A stretch of DNA of 64,000 nucleotides from Candidatus Heimdallarchaeota archaeon (lineage in GTDB: Archaea; Asgardarchaeota; Heimdallarchaeia; Heimdallarchaeales; Kariarchaeaceae), in NCBI GenBank assembly GCA_026702845.1, contig JADCLS010000013.1:1-64000 (forward strand). Reading direction: 5' to 3'. Shown piece after piece: positions 17,931 to 27,141 of the stretch. A program made the translations under genes and the position numbers. Below the pieces are notes generated by a model. The model saw only the letters and a program-made list of their open reading frames with translations. It had not been told where the DNA came from and searched no databases. Within the stretch, counting starts at the first letter, position 1; every line of letters starts with the position of its first letter.

Positions 17931-18091
17931 CCTTGAAACGGAAGATATCTCTTCAATAGATACATTAGCTCGGCTCACAACAAAAATATCCAGCAATATT
18001 ATATTAATATTAATGTAAAACCCGAGAAATTCAGTGTTGATGTTTACAAAAAAAAAGAAAAACAAAGATAGAAGTGAGGAGAATATTTTTC

Positions 18092-18120
18092 CGCGAATTA
18101 TCTATCATTTTAAATAATAT
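18092..18120 (+). promoter_or_regulatory. Promoter of the rpl1 operon with CGCGA element
   Basis: CGCGA at 18092-18096 lies 17 bases ahead of the TATA box TTTAAATAATAT (18109-18120). Transcription would begin near 18141, leaving a ~90-base leader. Confidence 0.55.
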
Positions 18121-18147
18121 ACCAATTGAGAATGTATTAGAAGCTCT

Positions 18148-18168
18148 GTAAAAAGAGTCTTCTTTTAC
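18148..18168 (+). promoter_or_regulatory. Hairpin in the rpl1 leader
   Basis: GTAAAA pairs with TTTTAC, extended by GA/TT pairs around a three-base loop after one mismatch. It lies in the predicted 5' leader of rpl1, a position where L1 of some archaea binds its own mRNA; whether this hairpin resembles the L1 rRNA site was not checked. Confidence 0.35.
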
Positions 18169-18230
18169 CTTGCGTTATACTGACAGGATTGAGTAATCAA
18201 CTGCAAAATCAGGAGCAGGAGGACACCAAT

Positions 18231-18875
18231 ATGGAAAAAGACACAATCGTTAAGGTTGTATCTCAGGTTAAGGCTGAGTCAAAGAAGCGTAACTTTACGC
18301 AAGCAATAGATCTCTCCATTGCCCTACGAGATGTCAACCTGAAGGACCCAAGTAAGAGGTTCCGAGCAGATGTATTGATGCCACATGATGTTACAGATGA
18401 TGTAAACGTCTGTGTGATAGGTGATGCAGATGTGATTGCCCGAGCTCAAGAAGCAGGGGTCAAACACACCATGGATCAGAATCAAATCGAGAATCTAGCA
18501 AGGAATCCAAATGAAGCCAAGTCCTTTATCGCCGGAATAGATTACTTCCTGGCTATCCCTCAAATGATGGCCGGTGTGGGTAAATCTCTCGGTAGATTTC
18601 TAGGACCTGCTGGAAAAATGCCTACGGTTCTACCACCCAATGCCCCAATAGATGCATTCACTGGTAGATACTCACGTACTGTCAGATTAAGATTGAGACA
18701 GAACCCAGTACTCAACTGTAAAGTGGCAAATGAAGCCATGTCTGATGATGATATCGCAGACAACATCATTGCTCTTATCTCTGAGGTTGAGAAGAAACTG
18801 GACAATGGTCTGCATAATATCAAGAAGGCATACGTGAAGACCACCATGGGCCCTGCTTTTGAGCTTAAACTGTAA
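18231..18875 (+). CDS. rpl1: Ribosomal protein L1 (uL1)
   Basis: 214 residues, usual length for archaeal L1. Diagnostic blocks are ALRDVNLKDPSKRF, the GKSLGRFLGPAGKMPTVLPP loop that contacts 23S rRNA, and the final VKTTMGPAFEL. It forms the L1 stalk of the large subunit and guides release of deacylated tRNA. The ATG at 18231 is preceded by AGGAGG (18217-18222) at ideal distance; an upstream TTG at 18189 has none. It heads the L1-L10-P1 operon. The usual upstream partner L11 is missing; the divergent neighbour is the Lhr helicase. Confidence 0.95.
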   Translation: MEKDTIVKVVSQVKAESKKRNFTQAIDLSIALRDVNLKDPSKRFRADVLMPHDVTDDVNVCVIGDADVIARAQEAGVKHTMDQNQIENLARNPNEAKSFIAGIDYFLAIPQMMAGVGKSLGRFLGPAGKMPTVLPPNAPIDAFTGRYSRTVRLRLRQNPVLNCKVANEAMSDDDIADNIIALISEVEKKLDNGLHNIKKAYVKTTMGPAFELKL

Positions 18876-18889
18876 ATGGAGAAATGTCC

Positions 18890-19771
18890 ATGACCGAGAA
18901 AAAAATCGCCAAACGAAAACTCGAAACAGTTGCCAAAATAAAGGATCACCTAGCGGAATACAACACAGTAGGAATTGTGGCAATGGAAAGTATTGCTGCA
19001 AAAACAGTTCAGAAACTTAGAGCAGACCTCCGTGATAAGGCCAAGATAATCGGTGCAAAAAACACACTGATGAGAAAGGCACTTGAGGAGTCTAATGTAG
19101 AAGGATCCGAGAATCTTATCCCCTATGTCAGTGGATCAGTTTCCTTCCTTTTCACTAATGCCAGCCCTTACTCCATTGCTAATTATCTGGAGAATAATAA
19201 GGTAAAGGCTGCTGCCAAGGGAGGTCAAGTTGCACCCAAGGCAGTTACTGTACCTAAGATGAACACAGGTCAGCCACCAGGCACCATTATCTCACTGTTA
19301 AATTCCGTTGGACTTCCAACCCGTATCGAGGGTGGAACAGTTGCCATCCCCAATGACACTCAGGTCATTGAGGTTGGTGATGTCATTACACCCACACTCG
19401 CCTCGATACTAGCACAGTTGGGAATAGAGCCCTTTGAAGTAGGTCTAAGTTTAGATTGTGTATTGGAGAATGGAGAAATTATCGAGCATGATGATCTCAT
19501 CCTTGACTTTGATGCACTTAGAAGTGAACTTATCTATGCCTACAAGGCAGCCGTTTCCGTATCACTGGCAAGTGGTTATCTCACTTCAGATACCGCACCC
19601 CAGGTAGTAGCAAGAGCTCATTCAAACGCTCTGGCCGTCGCAGCAGAAATAGGATATATCACTAAAGAAACTGCACCCAGAGTACTTGGATTGGCCCTTG
19701 CCAGAGTCAAGGCTTTAGCCAAAGCGCTACAAGCTGTTGACCCCTCAGCTGTTCCAGCTGAAATCGCCTAA
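18890..19771 (+). CDS. rpl10: Ribosomal protein L10 / P0 stalk base (uL10)
   Basis: 293 residues. Family blocks include KIKDHLAEYNTVGIVAMESI, AKIIGAKNTLMRKALE and a long C-terminal region whose helices LRSELIYAYKAAVSVSLASGY and VAAEIGYITKETAPRVLGLALARVKAL would bind P1 dimers. It anchors the stalk to 23S rRNA and L11. Unlike many archaeal P0 proteins it lacks the acidic GLGxLF tail: it stops at VDPSAVPAEIA. Start: the ATG at 18890 lies eight bases after GGAG, the ATG at 18884 only two, so 18890 is preferred. Confidence 0.95.
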   Translation: MTEKKIAKRKLETVAKIKDHLAEYNTVGIVAMESIAAKTVQKLRADLRDKAKIIGAKNTLMRKALEESNVEGSENLIPYVSGSVSFLFTNASPYSIANYLENNKVKAAAKGGQVAPKAVTVPKMNTGQPPGTIISLLNSVGLPTRIEGGTVAIPNDTQVIEVGDVITPTLASILAQLGIEPFEVGLSLDCVLENGEIIEHDDLILDFDALRSELIYAYKAAVSVSLASGYLTSDTAPQVVARAHSNALAVAAEIGYITKETAPRVLGLALARVKALAKALQAVDPSAVPAEIA

Positions 19772-19817
19772 TGAGGCGTAAAATCATAAAAAACTAAGGA
19801 GAAATATATAAATCATG

Positions 19818-20129
19818 ATGTATCTTTATGCAGCCCTTTTACTTCACAAAGCCGAACAAGAAATCACCGTTGATGCCGTTAAAAAGGTCCTCAAGGCCGC
19901 AGGTGTCGATGTCGATGATGCTAGAGTCAAAACTGTCGTCGCCGCTATGGGTGAGATCGACATTGAAGAAGCAATCGCTTCCGCAGCCTCCATGGCCGTA
20001 GCAGCTCCTGCTGCTGCTGGTGCTGCTCCTGCAGCCGCTGCTGAGGAGGAAGAGGAAGAGGAAGAAGAAGATGAGGAAGAAGGAGAAGTCGTTGATGATG
20101 ACGATGGTCTCGGAGCTCTCTTCGGTTAA
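19818..20129 (+). CDS. rpl12: Ribosomal stalk protein P1 (archaeal L12)
   Basis: 103 residues starting [16 protein letters not shown], the standard archaeal P1/L12 dimerisation domain. An Ala/Pro hinge (about 60-78) leads to a run of glutamates and aspartates and the conserved end [11 protein letters not shown] that recruits elongation factors. The acidic run is long for an archaeon. GGAG at 19798-19801 serves as binding site; ATG at 19815 is an alternative. It closes the L1-L10-P1 operon, 46 bases after L10. Confidence 0.95.
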   Translation: MYLYAALLLHKAEQEITVDAVKKVLKAAGVDVDDARVKTVVAAMGEIDIEEAIASAASMAVAAPAAAGAAPAAAAEEEEEEEEEDEEEGEVVDDDDGLGALFG

Positions 20130-20272
20130 GTTTCTCAATCAGTAAATACCTACTACAATAAATCTACTCATTTTGTACTAAATAAGAAAAAAATTAAATC
20201 AATCTGAATTGACAAATACAGATACGTCTCTTGTAGAATGCATTATATACTATTATAGATTCTCGAAATCAA

Positions 20273-21712
20273 ATGAGTAATGCATCTTTTGAGATTATCC
20301 AGCCAGATAGTTTCCAACCACAGAAACACTTCTATGATAGAACTTTGAATGCACATCTGCATCCTCTGGTAAAACATTTTCTCACCATGTCCAATGAACG
20401 AATTCTCAACAGATACTGTCATCTACATCCAGAGGTTAATAAGGAGAAACTCGAGAATTTACTAAAGTACCAGCCCTCCCATTTCAGGTGGGCAGGTGCT
20501 GATCTCTTTCCAGTCACCACAGCAGAGGGAGAGAGAAAGATGGTACTTATTGAGACCAATTCCTGTCCCAGTGGACAGAAATCTATGCCCCTTTATGATG
20601 ATACCGAGGAGCGGGGGGGATACTGCACATTGATTAAAAACTCGTTTATGCCCTTGGTGAAAAAGAAACGACTACCAGAAGGAGCACTTGCTGTATTATT
20701 TGATAAGAATCCCGTGGAGGCAGGTGGATATGCTTCAGCGATTGCTGATCTCAGTCAGGAACCAGTGTATCTGATAAAATATTACAATTCAAAAGAGGAT
20801 CAGGGAGTGAAATTTGATGATGGGATACTATATATTAAGGATGGTGATTGGAAACCCATGCGTGCTGTTTTCAAATATGTCACCCAAAAACCATGGAACC
20901 GTATTCCTCTCAAATCAAAAACATTGATTTACAATTCTATGATCTCCTGTCTAGCTGGAGGAAGAAATAAATTAATGGCTTCGAAAGCATATGATTTATT
21001 CAATGGTGAGATGAATGCCTATGGACTTGAAATCCGCACTCCGGACACTATCAATGATATAAGTAAGGCAGAGGTACCCTTATGGATCAACCACATGGGA
21101 GGAGTAGGGGTGATAAAGAATCCATATTCCAATGCTGGGCAAGGTGTGTATACTATTACCAATAAGAAGGAGCTGGATGCCTTCATGGCGGAGGATCATG
21201 ATTACGATCTCTTTATTGTGCAGAGCCTAATCGGTAATTCTACCTGGACATCAAAGACTAAGATTGGACAACTCTATCATATAGGTACCATACCCAATAA
21301 AAGAAATAAATTCTATGTGGCGGATCTGAGAATGATGATTTACTCTGGACCTGAAGGTTATCGACCAGTGGCAATTTATGGTAGACAAGCAAAATTACCT
21401 CTCATTAATAAACTAGAGGGGGAGTACGATAGCTGGGGTATGCTGGGAACCAACTTGTCTAGAAAGCTGGGAGAGAACTCTTGGGCATCTGAGACTGAAC
21501 GTCTGATTCTCATGGATCATCGTGATTTTAACAAGCTTGGAATCGGTATTGATGATCTAATCGAGGGATTCATTCAAACTCTCCTAGCTGCCATTTCCAT
21601 CGATACTATGTCCATCAACCTGCTCAATACCAAGGGAAATTTGAAGAAAAAATTATTTCGATCACTCAATACAGACCGAACACTAATAGAGGAGTTATAC
21701 AAGGATGACTGA
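20273..21712 (+). CDS. ATP-grasp-like protein
   Basis: 479 residues, soluble. Middle and C-terminal parts look like an ATP-grasp fold: WINHMGGVGVIKNPYSNAGQGVYTI (about 274-298, a strand with lysine then a small-residue loop), ADLRMMIYSG near 360 and SINLLNTKGNL near 448 as the metal-binding strand. Such enzymes join a carboxylate to an amine through an acyl phosphate. An early FRWAGADLFPV...VLIETNSCPSGQ block resembles glutathionylspermidine-synthase-type and related ligases. It overlaps the following M14 deacylase by eight bases, so the two should act in one pathway. The substrate is unknown. Confidence 0.6.
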   Translation: MSNASFEIIQPDSFQPQKHFYDRTLNAHLHPLVKHFLTMSNERILNRYCHLHPEVNKEKLENLLKYQPSHFRWAGADLFPVTTAEGERKMVLIETNSCPSGQKSMPLYDDTEERGGYCTLIKNSFMPLVKKKRLPEGALAVLFDKNPVEAGGYASAIADLSQEPVYLIKYYNSKEDQGVKFDDGILYIKDGDWKPMRAVFKYVTQKPWNRIPLKSKTLIYNSMISCLAGGRNKLMASKAYDLFNGEMNAYGLEIRTPDTINDISKAEVPLWINHMGGVGVIKNPYSNAGQGVYTITNKKELDAFMAEDHDYDLFIVQSLIGNSTWTSKTKIGQLYHIGTIPNKRNKFYVADLRMMIYSGPEGYRPVAIYGRQAKLPLINKLEGEYDSWGMLGTNLSRKLGENSWASETERLILMDHRDFNKLGIGIDDLIEGFIQTLLAAISIDTMSINLLNTKGNLKKKLFRSLNTDRTLIEELYKDD

Positions 21713-22736
21713 TGTCTGGGTATCAGATAAACTAGATGTTGCAGCCTTACCAAAAGGAAGCAAGACATTTGGCAGAGTGGGTATATTCAACCAGGCCACG
21801 GGAAAGAAAATCCATATACCTGTAATAGCGATTCGTGGAAAAGAGGATGGTCCTACTGTGGGTATTGTTGCCGCACTTCATGGGAATGAGCTTAATGGAG
21901 TCCAAGTAACCCATACATTGGCAGAGATGGTTAAAGCAGAGACATTATCAGGTAATTTAATTCTAATCCCAATTCTCAATATTCCGGGCTTTGAAACAAA
22001 TCAGAGAACCTTTCTAGATGGAATCGATCTAAATCGCATCATGCCAGGAATGAAAAAAGGTGCACCATCTGAGATCTATGCCTACAGGATTTTCCATCGC
22101 ATTATCCTACAATTTGATTATCTCCTTGATTTACATACAGCTTCCTATGGTCGTGTAAATTCCTATTATATCAGAGCCAATATTCAGGATGCCAAGGTTA
22201 GAGAACTAGTGGGACTCCTCAATGCAGATATCATCGTTCATAAGAAATTACCAGTGAATTCATTGAGAAATGCTGCTATGGCACAGGGAATAACAGCGAT
22301 CACGCTAGAACTTGGTAATCCTTTAAGTTTCCAAGAGAAAATGATTGATAAAGGGATTATGGGGATAATTAATATCTTAAAATTTCTAAAAATTGTTCCA
22401 GGTACTTGTGAAATCCATGAAAGCAGCACTACAATATGTTCTAAATCTTATTGGATACGAACAGTGGAGGGGGGTATAATCGATATTCATCCTCAATTAA
22501 CACAAGTTGTGAAAAAAGGTGAAAAAATAGCTGATTTATATAATTTACATGGACAGCATATTAAGAGCTATTATGCTCCTGAAACAGGAATTATCATAGG
22601 AAAAAGCATTAACCCTGTTACCTTTACAGGAGGCAGAGTTATCCATCTTGGGATCATAACTGAACTAGAGATCTTTGATCAGGGTGAAGAAGATGATGAA
22701 GAGGACATCTATGATGATGAATATCATGATTTCTGA
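21705..22736 (+). CDS. Succinylglutamate desuccinylase/aspartoacylase family (M14-like) hydrolase
   Basis: 343 residues. The zinc site is visible: HGNE (residues ~65-68) and the downstream DLHTA histidine (about 144), with LIPILNIPGFETNQR and DGIDLNRIMPG between, as in the AstE/AspA branch of carboxypeptidase-like hydrolases. A later ITLELGNP carries the catalytic glutamate. The C-terminal ~100 residues form a beta-rich lid, ending in an acidic tail. Members remove acyl groups from amino acids or peptides. The ATG lies inside the end of the ATP-grasp gene (ATGACTGA), so translation is coupled; together they may ligate and release the same amide. Confidence 0.75.
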   Translation: MTDVWVSDKLDVAALPKGSKTFGRVGIFNQATGKKIHIPVIAIRGKEDGPTVGIVAALHGNELNGVQVTHTLAEMVKAETLSGNLILIPILNIPGFETNQRTFLDGIDLNRIMPGMKKGAPSEIYAYRIFHRIILQFDYLLDLHTASYGRVNSYYIRANIQDAKVRELVGLLNADIIVHKKLPVNSLRNAAMAQGITAITLELGNPLSFQEKMIDKGIMGIINILKFLKIVPGTCEIHESSTTICSKSYWIRTVEGGIIDIHPQLTQVVKKGEKIADLYNLHGQHIKSYYAPETGIIIGKSINPVTFTGGRVIHLGIITELEIFDQGEEDDEEDIYDDEYHDF

Positions 22737-22827
22737 GTTAATTTAAATAGTGTAGATACCAATTCAGAAGTGATCAAAGTACATTACTACATCCAATCTT
22801 AAGGAGCATTAAGTGATACATATTCTC

Positions 22828-22860
22828 TCGCGAATGAACAGCATATCTAGATAAAATAAT
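22828..22860 (+). promoter_or_regulatory. Promoter region of the pilin-like gene with CGCGA element
   Basis: TCGCGA at 22828-22833 is followed 19-27 bases later by an A+T box (GATAAAATAATAA, about 22851-22863) that lies ~35 bases before the ATG at 22894. Confidence 0.4.
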
Positions 22861-22893
22861 AATAGCAGTAAACGTAGATGAATACTGAATAGA

Positions 22894-23718
22894 ATGAGAT
22901 GGTTGAAATCCACACGAGCAGTTAATAATATCATCGCTACAATGCTCATTTTCTCAATGATGATAGTATCCATGGGAGTTTTATACTCCACCATATCTCC
23001 AACTGTTTTGGGATTTCAGGCAGAAACAATTAACACCAATCAAGAATTTATTTTGCTTAGTATTCAAAATGAAATGGAAAATCTAATATCATCAGCAAGT
23101 GGAGCTCAGACAAGGATATCGATCACCTCAAATGATGCAACGTATCGAGTCTCCGAGGGCAAAGCACTTGATATTTCCATTTCTGATGCAGGTGGGATCG
23201 TTCAAACACAAAATGTGTACACAGGAGAATTTTCCATTGATGTTGAGGGATCCTTCCAGTATGAAGTAAATGAGAAAATATTAACTCGAACAATTTCTGA
23301 AGATTCGATGATACAGAATGATACAACAGTTAATAATTCCAATTTTGTTGCAAAAGTACAGTATGATTACAGTATCGCGTACTTTACCCTGTATACTTTA
23401 ACCAGGGTGGATGTTGTGCAAACTGGGGCCACAAGTATGGCTGTAATTATTACTACTCCTCAAATTTACTTTCTTACACATAATGGATTAATCACAGGTA
23501 CGTCACTTGATTTTCCCATTCAAGATTCTGATTGGACATTGCGATTACGTAGAATAACAAGTACTACCGTGTCAACTTCAAATCTAGTAAATGGACCCTT
23601 CTCCATTGATCATGATATAGATGGAGTTACATCTCCAACGAGTTATGCTTTTGGAGATAACACCATCACCAATCTAGAAATAACTTTTGTCACAGTACCA
23701 ATTCTGTTTACTATCTAA
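22894..23718 (+). CDS. Type IV pilin/archaellin-like secreted protein
   Basis: 274 residues. The N-terminus has a short basic stretch (MRWLKSTRAVNN) followed by one hydrophobic helix (IIATMLIFSMMIVSMGVLYSTI), the arrangement of archaeal pilin-like proteins, which resemble archaellins in being processed just before the helix by a prepilin peptidase. The rest is rich in Thr, Ser, Asn and beta-prone segments, as expected for an exposed surface domain, with several N-x-T/S sites. No assembly ATPase or membrane platform gene is near, so it may be a minor pilin or an anchored surface protein. It overlaps the end of the convergent thiL gene by four bases. Confidence 0.65.
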   Translation: MRWLKSTRAVNNIIATMLIFSMMIVSMGVLYSTISPTVLGFQAETINTNQEFILLSIQNEMENLISSASGAQTRISITSNDATYRVSEGKALDISISDAGGIVQTQNVYTGEFSIDVEGSFQYEVNEKILTRTISEDSMIQNDTTVNNSNFVAKVQYDYSIAYFTLYTLTRVDVVQTGATSMAVIITTPQIYFLTHNGLITGTSLDFPIQDSDWTLRLRRITSTTVSTSNLVNGPFSIDHDIDGVTSPTSYAFGDNTITNLEITFVTVPILFTI

Positions 23719-24614
23719 TGAATCCACCCTCTATTTGGTATTGGTTCCTCATCAAGGAAAACACCAGGATCATTTACTGTTCTCCCCAAATTAATTAGAT
23801 CTGTACCCTTGATCAAATCAGGACTGGTAAAAACGATTCCCAACTCCTCCCCTCCAAAGAAAAGTAGATCATGTAATTTAATTGAATTCTTACTAGCAAT
23901 AGATTCTATCCATTCATCTGTTATTAAGGCATCATTGTCAATTTTTATGCCGATTCCCGATAGGTCAGCAATGGCATGAAGTGTTAATGCAAGGCCGTCA
24001 GAACAATCCATAGAAGCACTGATTTGATTATTCTCGATAATTTCGAGGAAATCATAGAATAATTCAGGTTCAGCCATGATCTTGATTGCCTTTAGTTCAT
24101 CACCAATAAAATTTTGAAGTAATATGCCCAGAGCTGCTGCTGTAGAACCAAAGGAAGGACCCAACCAATAAACATACTCATCATTCTTTGCCCCAGATCT
24201 TGTGACTAATGTATCAGACAAACCCATCACTGTGACATCAATAACTAGATCCTGTGCTTTATTAAGATCTCCACCTAAGTAATTGATATCATACTTAGTA
24301 CAAGCATCAATAATGCCCAGTAAGACCTCCTCTGCGTCATCCATTGCATTAGTTGAAAGTGAGACGATCAGATCTTTTGGTCGGCAACCCTTACATAGTA
24401 CATCGGATATTGCATTTACTGCAGCCCTGTAACCACATTGACGATTACTCAATCCTGGTGGACGATCTGTAGAAGCAACCCAAGCATCAGTATTAACCAC
24501 AAGATATCGGTCACCTATTGGAATAGCAACAGCATCATCGGGATGTGGCAATCCATTTCGATGATGAGAATCCAAATATGGACCGATTTTATCTAATAGT
24601 TTATGTTCATCCAC
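23715..24614 (-). CDS. thiL: Thiamine-monophosphate kinase
   Basis: 299 residues of the PurM/ThiL superfamily. Conserved pieces are HPDDAVAI (Mg-ATP binding aspartates, residues 24-31), NTDAWVASTDRPPG, YLGGDLNKA, the SMDCSDGLA block near 200 and FFGGEELGIVF near 255. ThiL phosphorylates thiamine monophosphate to the diphosphate cofactor with ATP. The DCSDGLA block distinguishes it from PurM. No other thiamine gene is adjacent. It is a single gene with its start facing the rps19 promoter. Confidence 0.85.
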   Translation of the reverse strand: MDEHKLLDKIGPYLDSHHRNGLPHPDDAVAIPIGDRYLVVNTDAWVASTDRPPGLSNRQCGYRAAVNAISDVLCKGCRPKDLIVSLSTNAMDDAEEVLLGIIDACTKYDINYLGGDLNKAQDLVIDVTVMGLSDTLVTRSGAKNDEYVYWLGPSFGSTAAALGILLQNFIGDELKAIKIMAEPELFYDFLEIIENNQISASMDCSDGLALTLHAIADLSGIGIKIDNDALITDEWIESIASKNSIKLHDLLFFGGEELGIVFTSPDLIKGTDLINLGRTVNDPGVFLDEEPIPNRGWIH

Positions 24615-24694
24615 AAAAGTTAATCTGCTGAAGAATAAATAAATAGCATGAAAGGAGTTCAGTTAGACGCTAATCTAAGAGATCGAGAATTGGC

Positions 24695-24731
24695 TCGCGA
24701 TCAATGTGTTTTCAATCTCTATATTTATATT
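24695..24731 (+). promoter_or_regulatory. Promoter of rps19 with CGCGA element
   Basis: TCGCGA at 24695-24700 precedes the TATA-like CTATATTTATATT (24719-24731) by about 20 bases. The ATG follows at 24761. Confidence 0.5.
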
Positions 24732-24760
24732 AATGCAATGGAGAATTGAGATGAAGAATT

Positions 24761-25177
24761 ATGTCAGCAAGAAAACAAACCTATTATAGAGGTAAGACAC
24801 TTGAAGAGCTACAAGCTATGTCTTTGGATGAGTTAGTGGAATTACTCCCAGCAAGACAAAGAAGATCATTACTCAGACCACAATACTGGAATAAAGAGAG
24901 AACTAAATTGCTAGGAAAACTCAGAGAAGCTAAAAAGGCACTCGATAAGGGACAGGAGATTACTGTCAAAACCCATAGAAGAGAATTTATTGTTCTACCA
25001 GAATTTGTTGGACTCACCGTAGAAGTATATAATGGTAAAGAATTTGTTCCAATTGAGTTAACACTAGATAAAGTTGGAAATTACTTTGCAGAATATGCCC
25101 ATGCACGTAAATTGGTAAAACACAGTACACCGGGTGTTGGTGCTACTAGATCATCTATGTATGTACCACTCAAATAA
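24761..25177 (+). CDS. rps19: Ribosomal protein S19 (uS19)
   Basis: 138 residues, archaeal length. The C-terminal core RREFIVLPEFVGLTVEVYNGKEF and AHARKLVKHSTPGVGATRSS are the family hallmarks; the N-terminal RGKTLEELQAMSLDELVELLPARQRR is the archaeal/eukaryotic extension. S19 sits in the head of the small subunit near the tRNA A site. Usually L2 precedes it and L22 follows; here L2 is absent and an antisense membrane-protein gene separates it from L22. Its own promoter is visible. Confidence 0.95.
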   Translation: MSARKQTYYRGKTLEELQAMSLDELVELLPARQRRSLLRPQYWNKERTKLLGKLREAKKALDKGQEITVKTHRREFIVLPEFVGLTVEVYNGKEFVPIELTLDKVGNYFAEYAHARKLVKHSTPGVGATRSSMYVPLK

Positions 25178-25181
25178 GATA

Positions 25182-27041
25182 TTAATTTAATACAAGTAGA
25201 AAATAAAAGAAAACAAGAAACCCAAAAAATGTTGCTGATGTATTGGATTGATACCGGCTCGAGAGTGTAGTTTGATTAGATATGGATCTTGCCAAGGGTA
25301 GATTCATTCCCCAAAGTAAGAGAACTATAAATTCCACTATAACTATATAGGACAATATATTCTGAGTTACTAGATCTGATAGCAGATGAAGTGCATATAT
25401 ATTGAGTAGATATAATAATAAGTATACCAGTAACCTTTTTGGATGGAGCACTAGTAACTCGAATTTTATTTTATCATAGATAGAGACTTTCGATATATCA
25501 ATAGATTCTCTAAAATGCTGCATCATAGCAATAGCTAGCTCTTGATTAGTATATTCTTTTGTTGGTGAAATTGGTTGATTAACAGCAGAGGATGTTAATT
25601 CTTCTCTTAATTCACCAAAGGATTGATATTCCTTGAGGGGTTTTCCTTGAGAAATATGTAGGAGCTTTGGATACAACCCAATCTGATTTGTAAATATTTG
25701 TTGAGAGTCCTTACCAATAAAAACACGTATAAACATATCAGATAATGTCCAAACATCTTTTTCCCATTGAGTCTCCATCGTTATATCTTGATCAATTGAC
25801 CTCAGGATTGTTTGCAAATTTAAATATCCTTCCTTACCTCTATACACTGTATTTTGATATACATCGGTCCAATTTTTCAGAATTTTGAATGAAATCACTT
25901 CAACATTTGTAAGTGCAAATGATCTAATGGCAGCAATATTATCCTGATTTACTTCATACCGAATCAATTCTCTCCATGAATCAGGAAATGAACCACAACG
26001 ATATAATGATAATAAGTATTGGAAGAATTGTTCTCTTCTATGTACTTCAATTCTCCCAAAATTTCGGAATTTAGAGAAGCTAGCCAGAACTATCAGGTTA
26101 TAATAAGGCAAGATAGACCTGGCAGAAGACCCCCAATTTTTTACTCCATGAATGAAATAGGTAATAAAGCCAAAATACGTGATTTCTGATGAGTTTTTTG
26201 CGAGTAGATTACAGTTTATACGCAAATAGGGCTCAAGTTCTTGCGGAAATGATTGTAAAAACATTTGCTTGAAATAATAATGTAGTCCTGAAGAGTCTTC
26301 TGGAGGAGGAATTATCATGATTTTTTCTTTGGATTTTAATTTGCTTTTCCCATTAATAGGATACCAGAATAATTGACCTTGGAATAAGGCATTAATGAGA
26401 AGAAGAACAAGTGTGAGTATCAGAATGGGGAGGGTTCCCTGTTGAACATAAAGAAAACTGACTGATCTGAATAAAGCATAAAAATATGCTTGAATCTCGA
26501 AAAATATAATGGTTAGAATTAGAGGAAAGTAAAAATTCCGTAACGTAATATGAAGGTTCCAACCCACCTCTTCTGTTTGACCTCGAAAAATATTTACATA
26601 CGGATAATTAGAGATACCGGTTTCAATTTTATTCACCCAACCCAAAATTAGAATGGAAAGTAGGAGAAATAACCATAGGGATCCAAGATCTACCTCAAAC
26701 AGATTCAAAAGAAAGGAAATATAATAAATGATTGAATAAAGGATCAGAAATAATACCCCATAGACATAAATCAGAGGGATAACCGAATCTGGATTGGTGA
26801 TTCTAATTTTCATCACTTCTAAAATATCTTCAAAATACAACCAGATTACCAAGATTACAGTCATTGTGTAAAGATGTTGAGATGAGATCACATGAATCAG
26901 ACTATAAATAGATATAATAGCACATACTCCCAATATTCTCATCAGGAGACGATTCTCGATGATTCGTTGGATCACAAATTTATAGCTGCTTAGATATTTA
27001 TATACTCTCTCTGTGACAGATAGTAGAATGAATCTATCCAA
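25182..27041 (-). CDS. Multi-pass membrane protein inserted in the ribosomal cluster
   Basis: 619 residues. About six hydrophobic helices occupy residues 33-225, a soluble basic and aromatic-rich domain spans roughly 230-520, and two or three more helices follow near 540-560, 568-590 and 600-618. I recognise no family and no catalytic motif. The gene lies antisense between rps19 and rpl22, two genes that are adjacent in most archaea, ending five bases after rps19. Base use looks like the accessory genes of the window. It is probably an insertion into, or relic of rearrangement of, the ribosomal operon. Role unknown. Confidence 0.6.
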   Translation of the reverse strand: MDRFILLSVTERVYKYLSSYKFVIQRIIENRLLMRILGVCAIISIYSLIHVISSQHLYTMTVILVIWLYFEDILEVMKIRITNPDSVIPLIYVYGVLFLILYSIIYYISFLLNLFEVDLGSLWLFLLLSILILGWVNKIETGISNYPYVNIFRGQTEEVGWNLHITLRNFYFPLILTIIFFEIQAYFYALFRSVSFLYVQQGTLPILILTLVLLLINALFQGQLFWYPINGKSKLKSKEKIMIIPPPEDSSGLHYYFKQMFLQSFPQELEPYLRINCNLLAKNSSEITYFGFITYFIHGVKNWGSSARSILPYYNLIVLASFSKFRNFGRIEVHRREQFFQYLLSLYRCGSFPDSWRELIRYEVNQDNIAAIRSFALTNVEVISFKILKNWTDVYQNTVYRGKEGYLNLQTILRSIDQDITMETQWEKDVWTLSDMFIRVFIGKDSQQIFTNQIGLYPKLLHISQGKPLKEYQSFGELREELTSSAVNQPISPTKEYTNQELAIAMMQHFRESIDISKVSIYDKIKFELLVLHPKRLLVYLLLYLLNIYALHLLSDLVTQNILSYIVIVEFIVLLLWGMNLPLARSISNQTTLSSRYQSNTSATFFGFLVFFYFLLVLN

Positions 27042-27082
27042 ATTGTCATTTGAATTTCTTTAATGGATCATCGAAAAACTAG

Positions 27083-27108
27083 CGCGATATAACTTTAATT
27101 TTTTATAA
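27083..27108 (+). promoter_or_regulatory. Promoter of rpl22 with CGCGA element
   Basis: GCGCGA at 27082-27087 lies about 13 bases before the TATA box TTTTTATAAC (27099-27108). Start codon at 27142. Confidence 0.5.
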
Positions 27109-27141
27109 CAAGATTATTTCTTCGGTATAGGGATAACATAT

